This document shows positions 26,323-37,556 of a DNA stretch of 64,000 nucleotides, piece after piece. Each line of letters starts with the position of its first letter. Position 1 is the first letter of the stretch. The stretch spans positions 2,046,001-2,110,000 of the forward strand of contig VTFK01000006.1 of NCBI GenBank assembly GCA_009617715.1. Reading direction: 5' to 3'. The position numbers and the translations under genes were made by a program. Origin of the DNA: Plectrocnemia conspersa (lineage: Eukaryota > Arthropoda > Insecta > Trichoptera > Polycentropodidae). The notes below the pieces were generated by a model, which saw only the letters and a list, made by a program, of their open reading frames with translations, was not told where the DNA came from and did no database searches.

Positions 26323-27451
26323 AAAAGTGATCCAACTTCAATTTCTAAGCTTTTTTAAAAAAAACACATATAATCAAGGATATTTTTAGATTTTTTATAT
26401 TTGCTGTATTTTACTAATTATAAAAAATAATATCAATTAAATGGCCGTTTCTGAACTTTTTGCAGCAGCCGAACTTTTCGATGAATTTTTCGTACATTTT
26501 GGTCGGTATTTCGGCTATAACACGGTGGATGTTGGTTTTTATGTACTCTAAAACACGCTTCTTACAGAAAAAAATATCCAACGGCGTTAAATCGCATGAT
26601 TTTGGCGGCCAGTTGACGTCACCAAAACGTTGGAATTGGGAACCTACGAACTTTTCACGCTAAACATCCAACGTTGCACCTGATGTGCGGTAAGTTGTAC
26701 CGTCTTGTTAGAACTACATGTCCGCTACTTCAATATCTTCGATTTCGTGCCAAAAATAATTGGTTGTCATGCGTCTATATCGCTCACCATTGTCTGTTAC
26801 AGTCCGACCTTCATCGTTTTCCAAAAAATTAAGTACCAATGACGCCGCCTGACCACAATGCGCACCAAACAGCCTCTCTTTGGGAATGTAATGCTCTCTC
26901 ATGAATCGTCTTCGTCCTATATACTTATTAACATACCCAGAGATGTGGAAATGTACCTCGTTAGAGAAGATTTTCTTTGAAAAATCGGTATCAACTAACT
27001 GGTTCATGGGTGTCATTAGTTATGTTATCTGAATTTTATACGGGTGTAATTGCAAGTTCAGTTGCAAAATGTGCCAATGGGAGGCATAAGAAAAGCACAA
27101 AAGCTGCGAACGTCGACGAATCGATAATTCTGGGCCTTTGCCACACTTTCACTACAGCAGCAATATTCTTAGCTGAACGAACGTCGCGATGATGCGCAAA
27201 TCTTTAACGCATCCAGTCCCTTCAAATTTTAACGCTACGTTGCTAACTGTTCACTCAGGTGGATGATGAAATTAACCATAACCTTCGCGTAAGTTTCGAT
27301 ACACAGTTCGTACACAATTATTATTTTAAAAATTTCAACGCATTAAGTGACCAATTTCGTAAATATGACACTTTGAATACGCGTCATTATTGACAGCTGT
27401 CTGATTTACAGTACTGCCAAGATTGGAAACTCGAATATGGATCAACCTGTA
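26323..27451 (-). pseudogene. Near full-length decayed mariner/IS630-type transposon
   Basis: About 1.13 kb with imperfect inverted ends (left AGTGATCCAACTTCAATTTC; the right end complements it with GTTGATCCATATTCGAG). The minus strand encodes a DDE transposase. 26714-27016 carries NEVHFHISGYVNKYI, ENDEGRTVTDNGERYRRM and HEIEDIEVADM, and further on the DGTT stretch that follows the catalytic WFQQD position. The W and first Q codons are changed to stops (TAG, TAA), and the GDVNWPP motif lies near 26605-26625. A stop-free catalytic domain is absent, so it is dead. Known relatives are common in insects. Confidence 0.82.
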
Positions 27452-27689
27452 TATTTAAATGAATCAATTTGTCACAGTTCCTCAGAGATATATTTATATG
27501 GAGACATGTGGCGCATAAGTTTATTCAAATTAATTAATTAAACGTCAACATGATATACTAGGTCTAGTCAAGCGACTTTACACGCGTCTCCAAACGCATT
27601 TACATTAATTATCCATATTGTTGCAGTTACATTTGCGCACAATGCAATAATTTATTTACATTATATTCCAATGCTAGAAAGCGATCTCG

Positions 27690-28090
27690 AGAATAACTAG
27701 GTTGAACGACCGCGAGAGCCTCTCGTTTCATAACTAGCAGTCACAATGTAACTTACAGTCATAAGCGACTCGACGATGTTGATTTTCTTCTTCTTTTCAC
27801 GCTAATCTTCCCTTGAACTTGGATCGATGCGATGGGAGAAGATCCATTGTTCGTGTCCGTAAGCGCGAACATGAAAGTTGGCCGAGTAGGGAAAGTTTCG
27901 CGGCCATACAGTCGTAAGCGCCTCTTTAAGTATAGAATAGATACCGTATAGCGTGTCGGTAAATTGTGTCAGGAAGTACTACCGTGACAGGAAGGTAGAA
28001 GTGTAGCGATTCGTGTTGAGCTCGAGAATGAAAGTATTCAAGGATGGCAGCGATGCACATCGCCATGTGATGGTATTCGGATATAAACAA
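27690..28090. other. Unexplained CpG-richer intronic island
   Basis: Roughly 400 bp of balanced, CpG-containing sequence in the AT-rich ZIP intron. No long open frame, terminal repeat or splice pattern assigns it. An alternative promoter or leader exon for the transporter, an enhancer, or an old transposon are all possible. The degenerate frames just after it (28108-28509, both strands) look like very decayed mobile-element sequence rather than exons. Confidence 0.25.
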
Positions 28091-28864
28091 CACTTCATGT
28101 TGTTTGTATGAAACATAGTGTCGAGCAATGTTGTACCATTAAAATTGCTATAAAATCAAGGGTTCGCGCGACCGTCCCACGTCATGATTCAAAAAATATT
28201 TATAAAGCATTTCATTTTGGGATTAACCTTACTTTTTTCAACATCATGAACCTCAATGCATTTGGTGAACCTGGTAACGAGTTTCTTGACTCCAGCGTCA
28301 TAAAAATATCTTGATATATTATTCGGCACTAAGCGATTCATCATTGATAACGGATGGTCTTCATGGCACCATTTCTTTGCCATAAATAAAAGTAAGTTTG
28401 CAATGATTTTTAGCAACAGCTTCTTTTTGTACAGAAACTGAACGTGGATTGAAACTTTGTATAATACATATTTCGTTGTAATGTTTGATGATGGGCGTAA
28501 ATCTAGCAACCTTTATTTGTTAAAGTACGGTCCAACAGTTTTAATGCGAATTCCTTTGCTTTGGTACTTTTGATATCATTAATGGATCTCGGCACGGAAA
28601 TGCATAACTGCTCTATTGTTTTACATTGTAAAACCGACAACCCACCGATCCGTAGTAAATTTGAGGGACAAATCTATTAGTTTTATGACTCTTTTATCAA
28701 ACCTTTAAAAACCAGTGGTGTCATGGAAAAACCGAGCTCCATAAAGTAATAAGTAATTCTTTAGTTTAATTTATCGTAACGTACAGCTTTATAATGATTT
28801 TATAAATATGTATGTAAATATACAATGATGAGTTCTACTTTTCATACGTAGTAATATATACATT

Positions 28865-28960
28865 GTTACCGAGCGTTCCCACTGCGACGGCACCGACACG
28901 ATTTTATTGCTTTTGACGTGAAATTTTGCCTTCTGACCAGTGATAATTGTTTTTGCGTTT
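28865..28960 (-). repeat. Dispersed ~95-bp repeat, copy 1
   Basis: Shares GTTACCGAGCGTTCCCACTG and the following ACACGATTTTATTGCTTTTGACGTGAA-like stretch with 45690-45785. A third partial copy is at 29040-29090. The short minus-strand frame 28789-28977 is this repeat read through. The orientation and type of the parent element are unknown. Confidence 0.6.
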
Positions 28961-29094
28961 GTATTTATATGTTTCATTCAATACACACTTATTGTAAGTT
29001 GTAATATTGTTATAAAAAGTCTTAATTTGAACACTAAGCTTTTCCACTGCAGCGGTGACGGCACGATTTTATTGCTTTTGGCGTGGATTTTAAA

Positions 29095-29215
29095 CAGATA
29101 TGTCCGTTAAATTTGGCCAGAATGAAATATTATGAATCTTAATAAATTCGAAATATTGAAAAAAAGACAACCCTCCCCTGAAAAAAACAGAAATGACGCC
29201 CCTGGTTAAAGATGC
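29095..29215 (-). repeat. AGGGGCGTCATTT repeat fragment
   Basis: Reverse complement starts with CCAGGGGCGTCATTTCTG and contains ATTCATAATATTTCATTCTG and GGCCAAATTTA. These words also occur in the same order in the element at 46179-46349. A third end fragment (CAGAGACGTCATTTGGGGGG) lies in reverse complement near 24520-24551. Probably one family of small hAT-like elements. Confidence 0.5.
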
Positions 29216-31190
29216 TAAATATCAATTGTAAGAGTAATAGTGTTACCTCATTTTTCATGTATTTAATCTTATTAATTTTATCAATCTCATAAGCTGCGGT
29301 ATAGATAAAAATAAATATACAGGTAGCACGAAATATATTTTTATAGACACAAATAGATATATCTTATCTAAAAATCTTCCATCTATTCCGAATAAAAAAT
29401 GTTTATTCTGAAGTATCATTCGTCATAATTGACGCATTAAAAGGCTGATTATATCTTATAAAATAAACACACGTACAAATTCTTGTGTTGCAAAACGGCA
29501 TTTTTTGTATTTAAACGATTTCTAACGCAGTGATATTTTATAAAGCAATCATAGTAAAGAATTTACCATCGTTAATTGTATAAAAAAATCAAACAGAAAA
29601 ATAATGTTACGTAAATACATTTAGCGACTTGGAACGAAACCTCTGGCGATATCGCCAAATTGCACCTCCTTCCAACCCTTAAATAAAATATCAAAGGTTA
29701 AGTTAACCGCTGTATCGTTTACAGTTTATTTTTTATATAGAGAATGAATATCGAAAAGTTTCAATGACGCGAATCAAGCAAATTATTTATAGATATTTTG
29801 TATACATATGTATATACAAATCGAATCAATGTGTATGTTATTAAAAATCACGATTAAAATTGCGTTGATTGTACTGCACAAAAACCGTTAAGAAGCCATA
29901 GTTAATGTTAATCTTCTCATTAACGCGAATACTTAGAAAGGCACGCAAAATACAAGGCTAACACAAATTTATTAAAATTGCCCTAATCGATAAATTGTTC
30001 GATATGTTTACTTGTGTTATTACTTACAATTTATTAAACGTACTATATTTAATCATATGATGAGCAATTAACGTGACGATGTACTAATACTAATGCAATG
30101 AAATCTGACATATCATAGATGCGCAATGATTGCATATGCGTCAATTAACAGACATACTGTGAATGAGCTTTTGTGAATATATACGCTTATTATCAAAGGT
30201 AATTATAAGTAAAATGCGCGTTTAACAAAGCAATCATAAAAGGGGAGTTACAAAATGTTATTATATTGGCAACAGTGCGGCTGTATATTAGATTCTCAAA
30301 TATGCATGTTCGCTTCTTCTTTTTCTTCTTTATTTATGGCATATAATAAAAATGTAAATGTTTGTGGCATTAGATATGAATTCACTCATTATTTTGTGAA
30401 CTATTTAAATTGTATGCCTCTTGTTGATTTTCTTTAGCATCTCATATATGTATATATATATATTTCTATTTATTAAAAAAAGTATAAATAAAACTTTAAA
30501 AGGTACAATTTAAATTATTTTTTCAAAGACTAGCGCACTCTGTGCTAGAAATATGTAACTAATGAAATATATTTATGTGTAACTATAGAATATAGATGTT
30601 AATAAGATAAAAAAAATATTAGGAACTGCCGATAATACGCATTTTATATTGTGGTTTGAATAAAAAATATCCTACTTTTTAATATAAAATTAATAATTCA
30701 TTTATGTAAATGTAGTGTTTTTTTAATCATATAAAAAACAATTTACCTATTCATATTTTATGTAAATTTACTTCTCAGAATGACTAATATATACTGTTTT
30801 ACAGTTTATGCAATATATTTTTTTTCATAAATACAATAATTATTATTACTATAAGCAATAAATTATATTGAGTACACTAATAATTTACTTTGTAATTTAA
30901 GATTTTATAATTATTACTGTATATGTCTTGACATCTTGTAGTGGCGTGCAAAAAAAAACGTTGTGCAATTGTTGTTATTGCGAAGAGAAAGTTCTTTTGT
31001 GCAAAACTCCATATCGTAATTGCGAATTTTGTACCGCATATGTTGTGTAATCTTATCCAAGTTCAATCGTTATTGCCTCTAATTGAACCACTTTATATTG
31101 CTGTATTTAAAAAGAGCAATAACCTCGCATAGTACAAAATCTTTTATGTATTTATATACTTATTATATTCATTTTTTTTTATTGTTTCAG
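29216..31190 (+). other. ZIP intron 2, distal part
   Basis: Very AT-rich intronic sequence with simple-sequence stretches. It ends in a long pyrimidine tract and the acceptor TTGTTTCAG at 31190. Short reading frames at 30255-30437 and 30941-31132 are chance frames without recognisable domains. Confidence 0.6.
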
Positions 31191-31985
31191 AGGAAGAAAT
31201 CTTACCAAAGTATTCGTTTCATTTGGACTCGCTATTGATGTGCGTCGGATTTTTTATAATGTATATTGTTGAAGAAATGGTCCATTATTACATCCACAAG
31301 CGATCGGAGGTCCAGTCCAGGAGACAGACCGAATCAATGTTGGTCAGGACTTTGAGCACAAGACACAGCGCAATCAACAAAATGCCTAGATTATCAGCCG
31401 ACAGTTTCATGAATAAAGATCCTGAGAAGATTGAACCGATACCGACAATCATGCCAGCTGCGCACGATCATGAAGAACACAGTCACTCCCACAGCAAAGA
31501 CAGATCACACTCTCATCTACCGATCATCGATCAAGACGATGATCCGGTCCTTGCCACATTGAGAGGATTGCTGATAGTCTTAGCTCTATCAGTGCATGAA
31601 TTGTTTGAAGGATTAGCCGTTGGCTTGGAATCTTCTGCGCACACAGTTTGGTACATGTTCGGAGCTGTATCTGCGCACAAGTTTGTAATTGCTTTCTGCG
31701 TTGGTGTGCAGTTGGTCACGACGAAGACGAGACCATTGCTTTGTTTTGCGTTCACGTTGACATTTGCAGTGGTTTCACCGATTGGAATCGGTATCGGATT
31801 AGCACTAGCCGGTGGCAGCGGAGCCACTGAGAGCGGTTTACCATCAGTCATCTTGCAAGGATTGGCTTGTGGCACTCTCTTGTACGTTGTGTTTTTTGAA
31901 ATTTTGCAACGTGACAGAGCAGGATTCATACAGCTGACGTGTACGATGCTTGGCTTCTTCATTATGTTTGGAATACAGCTGATAT
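31191..31985 (+). CDS. ZIP zinc/iron transporter, main coding exon
   Basis: Central exon (residues 103-367) of the ZIP transporter. In order: TM3 (DSLLMCVGFFIMYIVEEMVH), a long cytosolic loop with a His-rich metal-binding stretch HDHEEHSHSHSKDRSHSH at residues 194-211, and TM4 with SVHELFEGLAVGL (metal-site His238 and Glu242). Then come TM5 with AHKFVIAFCVG (His265), TM6 (FAVVSPIGIGIGLALAGG), TM7 (LQGLACGTLLYVVFFEIL) and TM8 (LGFFIMFGIQLI). These are the diagnostic ZIP family residues. The TM4 HELFEG form points to the ZIP1/2/3-like group. Length (387 residues overall) is normal. The exon starts after TTGTTTCAG and ends at the donor TGATAT|GTAAGT. The antisense frame at 31531-31962 is a shadow. 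Confidence 0.95.
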
Positions 31986-32078
31986 GTAAGTATATTTAAG
32001 CATTCTTTCGCTGTAATCTTTATATATTTCCGTTAGTAGTGAAATATTTATACTAATTATATACTTTTCCATTTTCAG

Positions 32079-32140
32079 TCCCACATGATCACGATCACGA
32101 TCATAACCCAGACATGTGCGAAGAAGCTCATCATCACTAA
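32079..32140 (+). CDS. ZIP zinc/iron transporter, last coding exon
   Basis: Short terminal exon after the acceptor CATTTTCAG, spliced in phase 1. It encodes FPHDHDHDHNPDMCEEAHHH and stops at TAA (32138-32140). The extracellular/lumenal tail after TM8 is strikingly His-rich, which fits a metal-ion transporter: (DH) repeats may help capture the ion. If intron 3 were retained, the protein would instead end in CKYI after residue 367, losing this tail. Confidence 0.92.
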
Positions 32141-32484
32141 CGAAAAACCAATCGAATGTGACACTAACAATCTAAATATTATGTGATATATAATTAATTT
32201 ATAGTGCTAAAATTAATGCATAAATTATAATGAACGCTCTATTATAATTATTAGAAACATTTAAATAAATTAACAAGTGTCTTTCTTAAAAACTAAGTAA
32301 TGCATATAGAGAAGACTGTTAATTTTAAAAATCGTATTATTATTTTATAAATAATGATGATGGTGATGAACGACGATTAAATGAAATTGTGATGCTAAAT
32401 AAAATAGTGATAATCTTGTATAATTATTTTAAAAGAATGTGATTCGCTAGTGTATGTATATATCTGTTTCGAAAAGAAAATGTA

Positions 32485-32490
32485 AATAAA
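32485..32490 (+). terminator. Probable poly(A) signal of the ZIP gene
   Basis: AATAAA about 345 bp after the stop codon, followed about 40-70 bp later by a GT/T-rich stretch (32533-32560) suitable as a downstream element. Other AATAAA words occur at about 32267 and 32398, so alternative 3' ends are possible. Confidence 0.5.
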
Positions 32491-32510
32491 GAAGCTGTTC
32501 TCGCAGGTTG

Positions 32511-33790
32511 CACAAGATTTTAATGTAATGCCATGTTTTTTTGTGTGTTTGTGTTTTTATTTTTTAAATTTTATAGTAAAAATAATATTGATGAAAAATA
32601 TAATTTTGTGGAAATGATATGATGATACACAATAAACATATTTTTAATTATAATGAGTTATTTTATCATAATACATAATCCTTATGCAAGTACATATAAT
32701 CATAATAATTATCAACGAATTTCTTGGAAAAAAATTATGTATGTACACCATGATTGTATTATTGCCAGCGAATAGCGAATCAAATATTTTCCTCTGCGCT
32801 GTGTACACAACACTGGAAGTAGACTTTTTGGCAGTCACAGGTAAAATGTGTGTTTTTCGTGCTAATAATAAAAAAAAAAAGCTTTGCAAGAGTACTGGGC
32901 CACCGTAAATGGTTGAATGCACTAGAAGTAGCATAATAAGAGCTGATGTAGTCCTGTAAGAGCTGATGTTAGTTGATATTGGCAAAGTCAATTTCTTGCA
33001 AATCTTTTATACGTTCTCTCAGAAAAGCTTGACGAATAAGAAAAACGTTTATTCAGCACAATTAGGTTGTATTGTCAAAATTTGCCTATCTAATAAATTA
33101 GGAGTACATCTCCCGGGTGGTACTCTATATACAAAACCATTGTGGTTGCTTCCTGGTAGGGACAAAAAATCAAGAATTCAAGCAAATATTTGTTTTGACA
33201 ACACAATACATAGTTTGTGGAAACAAACAGTTATAGAAGTTTTGGTTACAGTGTTTAATGGTATTCCTTAGCGGATCTCAACGGGAAGACGACAACCGGC
33301 ACGGCCTTGTGTTTGTAAGCAGGTCGCGTTAGTCAGTATGTAACGCTGATAATTATTTTAATATTTTTTTTTTATTTTTACAATACAATATCTAAATATT
33401 AGAAGAAACGGATACTATTTGTTAACACACTGTATTGAAAAAATAGACTAGCTCTATTTTACGACTGTATACTCCGGTTGTTCTAATAATGTATTACTAG
33501 GCAAGCACCGTAACTACTTTTATAACGATAACATTACATTTGGTTGAGATGTTTTGTCTTTACTAAATTTCTTTTTATCGAAGTAAGTGAATAATTTCAT
33601 TTCCTGTTGTTCATCTAGTAACAGAGGGTTAATACCAGTTTTAAAACTTGTGAATTTGCGGTAATGACACAATCTCTAGGTGAAGTCATGTAAATAACGA
33701 CATATTTTCACCATAAGCGATACTTTCATATAAGTATTGTTCTTTTGTAACAGATTTAGTTTAAACTGTGATGAGGAGGGGGCTATTTAT
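32511..33790. other. Intergenic region with an unrecognised frame
   Basis: AT-rich intergenic DNA right of the ZIP gene. A 101-codon plus-strand frame (32966-33271) has less biased composition (for example SNKLGVHLPGGTLYTKPLWL), but I recognise no domain. It runs straight into a fragment of the LTR-like repeat family at about 33270-33310, so it is probably mobile-element sequence. A member of the AAGAATGTATTACT end family lies at 33465-33500. Confidence 0.35.
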
Positions 33791-34010
33791 TTATTCATTA
33801 TGGCCAGAACTAGACGACACTCTGACGTGATGGCGGCGGAGGGCAGCTTATTCTTTGGCAGATCTCGACGGGAAGACGACGACCGGCAGTGCCTCGTCTG
33901 CCGCCGATTCACATCATCATATATTAAATTCAACATGCAACTTAACCATATACCATTTAATAAAAACTACTGCGACGGCATAATCTACGTCTAATTGCCG
34001 CCAGTGTGCT
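33779..34010 (+). repeat. LTR-like dispersed repeat, copy A
   Basis: Begins GGGGGCTATTTATTTATTCA then ATTATGGCCAGAACTAGACG, and ends with CTACTGCGACGGCATAATCT and ACGTCTAATTGCCGCC. The same blocks in the same order occur at 34250-34462 and, inverted, at 41974-42190; a 5' fragment lies near 45998-46075. Each copy is about 200 bp with a TATTTATATATTTT-like segment. The 85-codon frame 33737-33994 is this repeat read through. A solo-LTR or other short interspersed element is likely; the parent is unknown. Confidence 0.6.
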
Positions 34011-34249
34011 TAAGAATTATTTGTTATTATGTATTTATAATAATTTTTAAATATATTTATTTTCATATCAGATTGAAGAAAACAGCACATGTTGTGGATA
34101 TTTATTATTGATATTATAATGTAGAAAGAAGATTGATTGGAGAGAATTAAAAATATTATTTATCTTTCATAAATAATAATATAAAAATAATCAAAAATTC
34201 TCAGGAATAAAAATTTAAAAAATATAATATATTCCGAAAATACGGCGTA

Positions 34250-34462
34250 GGGGGCCTATTTATATATTTTCATTTAGATTTTGTTATGGCCAAAACTTGG
34301 CGGCACTCCAGTAGCACTTGCGTAACGCACCTTAGCGCGCTCGCACGCCGTTGCGAGCCCGCACCACGTTATATTCGTAAACACTATATAAACTTCAATA
34401 TTCAATATAAATACTACAGCAGCGGCTTAATCTGTGTCTAATTAGCACCCGTCACATCCCAT
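34250..34462 (+). repeat. LTR-like dispersed repeat, copy B
   Basis: GGGGGCCTATTTATATATTT at the start, TGTTATGGCCAAAACTTGGC at 34282, and AGCAGCGGCTTAATCTGTGT with CTAATTAGCACCCGTCAC at the end. It is the clearest plus-strand copy of the family. The TG at 34282 would suit an LTR start, but homology between copies extends about 30 bp upstream of it, so an LTR boundary there is doubtful. Confidence 0.6.
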
Positions 34463-35122
34463 CGCCAAAATAAGCTATATTTTTCGAACACTTTTACGAC
34501 TGTTCTAAGAATGTATTACTTGTAATGATTGATCTTAGAGAGTCAGTATTAAATTAAACAATAGAGTATATGTGTATGATCTTTTCCTATTGACTCCAAA
34601 CTACAGTAATTGTTGAAATCAAACAATACAATACAAACATGTTATTAGTAGAAAATATTTACGTTAACGATTAAACAGGCCGATCATTTTTTTCTCAACT
34701 TTTCTGTATGAAATATAAATTAACATAAATAAAATTTTTCTATATTTATTAACTATGTAAAATATTATTTGTTATAACAAGTAATTTTATTAAAAATTAT
34801 TATACAAAAATTAAATATTTATGAATTATGCAAAGATAATATAAACACATGCGTATATATCTGATTATGACGCATAAATAATACTTATTCACTTAAACAT
34901 ACAATATTATTTGTCTTGAAAGAAGTATCTACATAATAAATAGTTAGGCAATAATTACAAGTTTATTTTGCATTTATTGTTGTTACATATTACATATTTT
35001 CAAAATATATAAAAAAGACATTCGGTACATATTTATATTTTTTCTCCTTTAGATTAAATATGAAATTTTAATAGCATTGTAGATATTACTTGTTTTGTAT
35101 ACTATTTAGCCATTGAAACGCA
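34463..35122. other. Intergenic/3' region of the minus-strand zinc-finger gene
   Basis: AT-rich. A family end sequence (GTTCTAAGAATGTATTACTT) sits at 34501-34520. The 3' UTR of the minus-strand zinc-finger gene is expected here, but no single poly(A) signal can be chosen among several AATAAA-like words. Confidence 0.4.
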
Positions 35123-36448
35123 TTAGGCTGAAATATGTCGAGTTGAGGGAGATTTACCATGTAGTAATAAGATATGCTGTAAAAGTATATACTTATTCCT
35201 GTATGTTTTTTCACATACACTACATTTAAAATAGTGGGAATCGTTATGAACATTCATATGGTCTACAATTTTACGTCTAGTATTAAAAGCTTTACCGCAA
35301 TTATGACATACAAACTCACAAGAAGTAGTATGAAGCTTCATATGAACTGAGAGATAATTCTTAGTCTTAAACGTTTTTTCACATGAGTTACATTTGAAGT
35401 CACGAGAAGTGGTATGAAGCTTCGTATGTTGTGAAAGCGATACTTTGGTTTTGAATACCTTTCCACAACTTCTACATTCAAAATTATAAGAGTCACTATG
35501 AATTCTCATATGTAACGAAATCTGAACTCTAGTCTTGAACGATTTTCCACATCTGTCACAATTAAAATTATAGGAGTCGTTATGTATGTGCATATGGCGT
35601 TTAAGGTAATCTTTAGACGTGAATACCTTTCCACATTTCTGACATTCAAAATTATAAGAATTACTGTGAGTATTCATATGTAATTCGAATTTTGATTTAA
35701 TTTTGAATGGTTTTTTACATATATCACATTTAAACTTACAAAATTCAATGTGCGTTAGCATGTGCCGTGAAAGGCTGCATCTATTATTCAGTACTTTTGC
35801 ACATTTACTACATTTAAAGTTAAGAACATCGCTATGAATGTACATATGGTGTGCAAGGGAATATCTGGTCTTGAATGATTTTTCGCACTTGTTACATTGA
35901 AAGTTATAATCATTTCTATGAACGTCCATATGTCGTGAAACGTTAGTACGCGTTGAGAATTTTTTTCCACATTTGTTACACTTAAAATCGCAAGTACCTT
36001 TAAAGACATTTGTATGGATTGAGAGATAACGTCTATTCTTGAATAATCTTCCGCACGTGAGGCATTTAAACTCACAAGATTCATCGTGTAGATTCATGTG
36101 CTGTAAAAGCTTAAATTTAAGTTGGAACGTTTCTTTACATATACTACACTCCAAATTATTTGAATTTAAGTGTACACTCATATGCCGAAATAACTTATAT
36201 TTATTTTCAAATAATTTTCCACAAGTGTCACACTTGATGGAATTTTTTACCAATTTTCTTAGGAATTTGATCGCCGATTTGTCATATGCTTCTGTAAACT
36301 GTTCGCATTTATAGTTCCACAAATCTGAATGCAAATTGAGATGTTGTACAAGAGTTCTCCTATGAGTAAACAACTTATTGCAATGTGCACAAGTAAATTT
36401 TTTGTCTTCATTACAAAGCTGAATTTCGATATTTTTTCTTTCTTGTTT
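35123..36448 (-). CDS. C2H2 zinc-finger protein (gene 1), finger exon
   Basis: Terminal exon of a poly-zinc-finger gene, probably a nuclear DNA-binding protein. It encodes 441 residues, from the acceptor ATGTTTTAG|AAACAAG at 36448 to the stop at 35123. There are 15 C2H2 positions of the C-x2-C-x12-H-x3-H type. The first is CAHCNKLFTHRRTLVQHLNL (ends in H); the last is CSVCEKTYRNKYILLQHILL. Position 2 has lost its second cysteine (CEQF) and position 5 its last histidine (HTNVF), leaving 13 intact fingers. Linkers are 7 residues long but lack TGEKP and use patterns such as NDSYNF. Exons at 36526, 36690 and 36810 precede it in matching phase. The first exon with a start codon is not found. An ortholog cannot be named. 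Confidence 0.88.
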   Translation of the reverse strand, partial: KQERKNIEIQLCNEDKKFTCAHCNKLFTHRRTLVQHLNLHSDLWNYKCEQFTEAYDKSAIKFLRKLVKNSIKCDTCGKLFENKYKLFRHMSVHLNSNNLECSICKETFQLKFKLLQHMNLHDESCEFKCLTCGRLFKNRRYLSIHTNVFKGTCDFKCNKCGKKFSTRTNVSRHMDVHRNDYNFQCNKCEKSFKTRYSLAHHMYIHSDVLNFKCSKCAKVLNNRCSLSRHMLTHIEFCKFKCDICKKPFKIKSKFELHMNTHSNSYNFECQKCGKVFTSKDYLKRHMHIHNDSYNFNCDRCGKSFKTRVQISLHMRIHSDSYNFECRSCGKVFKTKVSLSQHTKLHTTSRDFKCNSCEKTFKTKNYLSVHMKLHTTSCEFVCHNCGKAFNTRRKIVDHMNVHNDSHYFKCSVCEKTYRNKYILLQHILLLHGKSPSTRHISA

Positions 36449-36525
36449 CTAAAACATTATAAATTAAAATTGTATTTGTTAACAAGAGTTAAAATATATA
36501 ATATCATCAAAAATTGAATCAATAC

Positions 36526-36626
36526 CACTATTATGTGCCCATCCGAAAGATCGTTTGAATGTTGATTATATAAAATGTCCATGCCAATATTTTTCTTAGT
36601 AAGCACATTTTTAACATCGTGTGTTT
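36526..36626 (-). CDS. Zinc-finger gene 1, upstream exon 3
   Basis: 101-nt exon between the acceptor CATTTCAG (36627-36628) and the donor GTG|GTATTG. It encodes THDVKNVLTKKNIGMDILYN and then QHSNDLSDGHIIV, and joins in phase 0 to the finger exon. It is paralogous to the start of the third exons of the plus-strand copies (THDVKDVLIKNNIDEEILTY and similar), which supports it strongly. Confidence 0.8.
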
Positions 36627-36689
36627 CTGAAATGACACATGAATGTATAATTCATACAACAAATATAATGAAATCAAAATACTGATTAC

Positions 36690-36750
36690 CTATTTCTAAC
36701 ATATCATCTACTTGATCTGTTGTATTTACTGCAGGGCTATCACGTTCATA
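36690..36750 (-). CDS. Zinc-finger gene 1, upstream exon 2
   Basis: 61-nt exon encoding YERDSPAVNTTDQVDDMLEI, acceptor ATTTTAAAG, donor ATAG|GTAATC. The same length, phase and VDDMLE motif occur in the 61-nt exons at 39205 and 43204 of the paralogues. Confidence 0.8.
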
Positions 36751-36809
36751 CTTTAAAATAAAATCATATTTAAATATTTTCTAATTAAAAATGTAATAAT
36801 AACTTTTAC

Positions 36810-36874
36810 CTTAATTATATTTTCTACATTATTCACGTAATGTAATGTTGCAATGACGTTTTCAGCACCAGGTT
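36810..36874 (-). CDS. Zinc-finger gene 1, upstream exon 1 (partial gene start)
   Basis: 65-nt exon encoding PGAENVIATLHYVNNVENII-K, acceptor TTTCTGTAG, donor ATTAAG|GTAAAA. It corresponds to the 71-nt exons at 39073 and 43074. It starts in phase 1 (G|AA), so at least one more upstream exon carrying the initiator must exist and is not recognised. Confidence 0.7.
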
Positions 36875-37179
36875 CTACAGAAATAACATTAAAGATTATT
36901 TATGGTAAAGAGAAAAAGTATGTAATAAAGATAAATAATATTGAAGAAAAACCTTGAAAATACTAGAATAAACCCACATATAATAATGTTACATATAGTT
37001 TGAAAACCAACTGGTGGCAGTATGAATCAGGCATGCATCAAGTAACAGCAGTAGCTTAAAATTTCTCCCACACTTGCAATATGCAACTAAATATAGCAAC
37101 ATTTTGTCATTCGTTTTGAATGAAATCCATTAAAATGCAGCGATGAATTAAAGTTCAGTACAGTGATACACGTTTGACA

Positions 37180-37380
37180 TTTTAGAAAGTGTTTGAGTGG
37201 ACTAGAAAGTTCAGACAAGTCTTCAATTGCAGTATTTTGGAGCTATTCCTCTTCACCGAAACCAAAGAAATTTCGCAGATCTACACGGAAGATTATGCTG
37301 ACTCTCTTTTGAGAAGATCAAGAAGAAATTTTAGAATACAATATAAATAGGAAGCGCAAAGTATGACACACAAATATTCT
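37180..37380 (+). pseudogene. Probable mariner transposase remnant
   Basis: The plus strand reads SSSPKPKKFRRSTRKIMLTL followed by a stop and EDQEEILEYN. It resembles the SP-PKK-R---GK-M---FWD-G segment of mariner/SETMAR transposases upstream of the second catalytic aspartate. It is short, with stops, and is a decayed copy between the divergent zinc-finger genes. Confidence 0.5.
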
Positions 37381-37556
37381 CAAGAATCAACTATATGCAG
37401 TCATTGAAACAACATAGACAAAATAATACCTATTTGTATCATTATTTTTTAATAAAAAATGGAATTAAAAACTCCAAGGTTCATTTATTAAGTTGTTTCA
37501 GATTTTTGGGCAAAAAACCGTCCTATTTTTGACTGCAGAAAAATTATTTCAATTGT

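Noticed and set aside
31531..31962. 143-codon antisense frame over the ZIP exon
   Set aside because: Shadow of the strongly coding plus strand with no motifs of its own.
32966..33271. 101-codon frame as a possible gene
   Set aside because: No recognisable domain, no splice support, and it runs into a dispersed repeat; more likely mobile-element debris.
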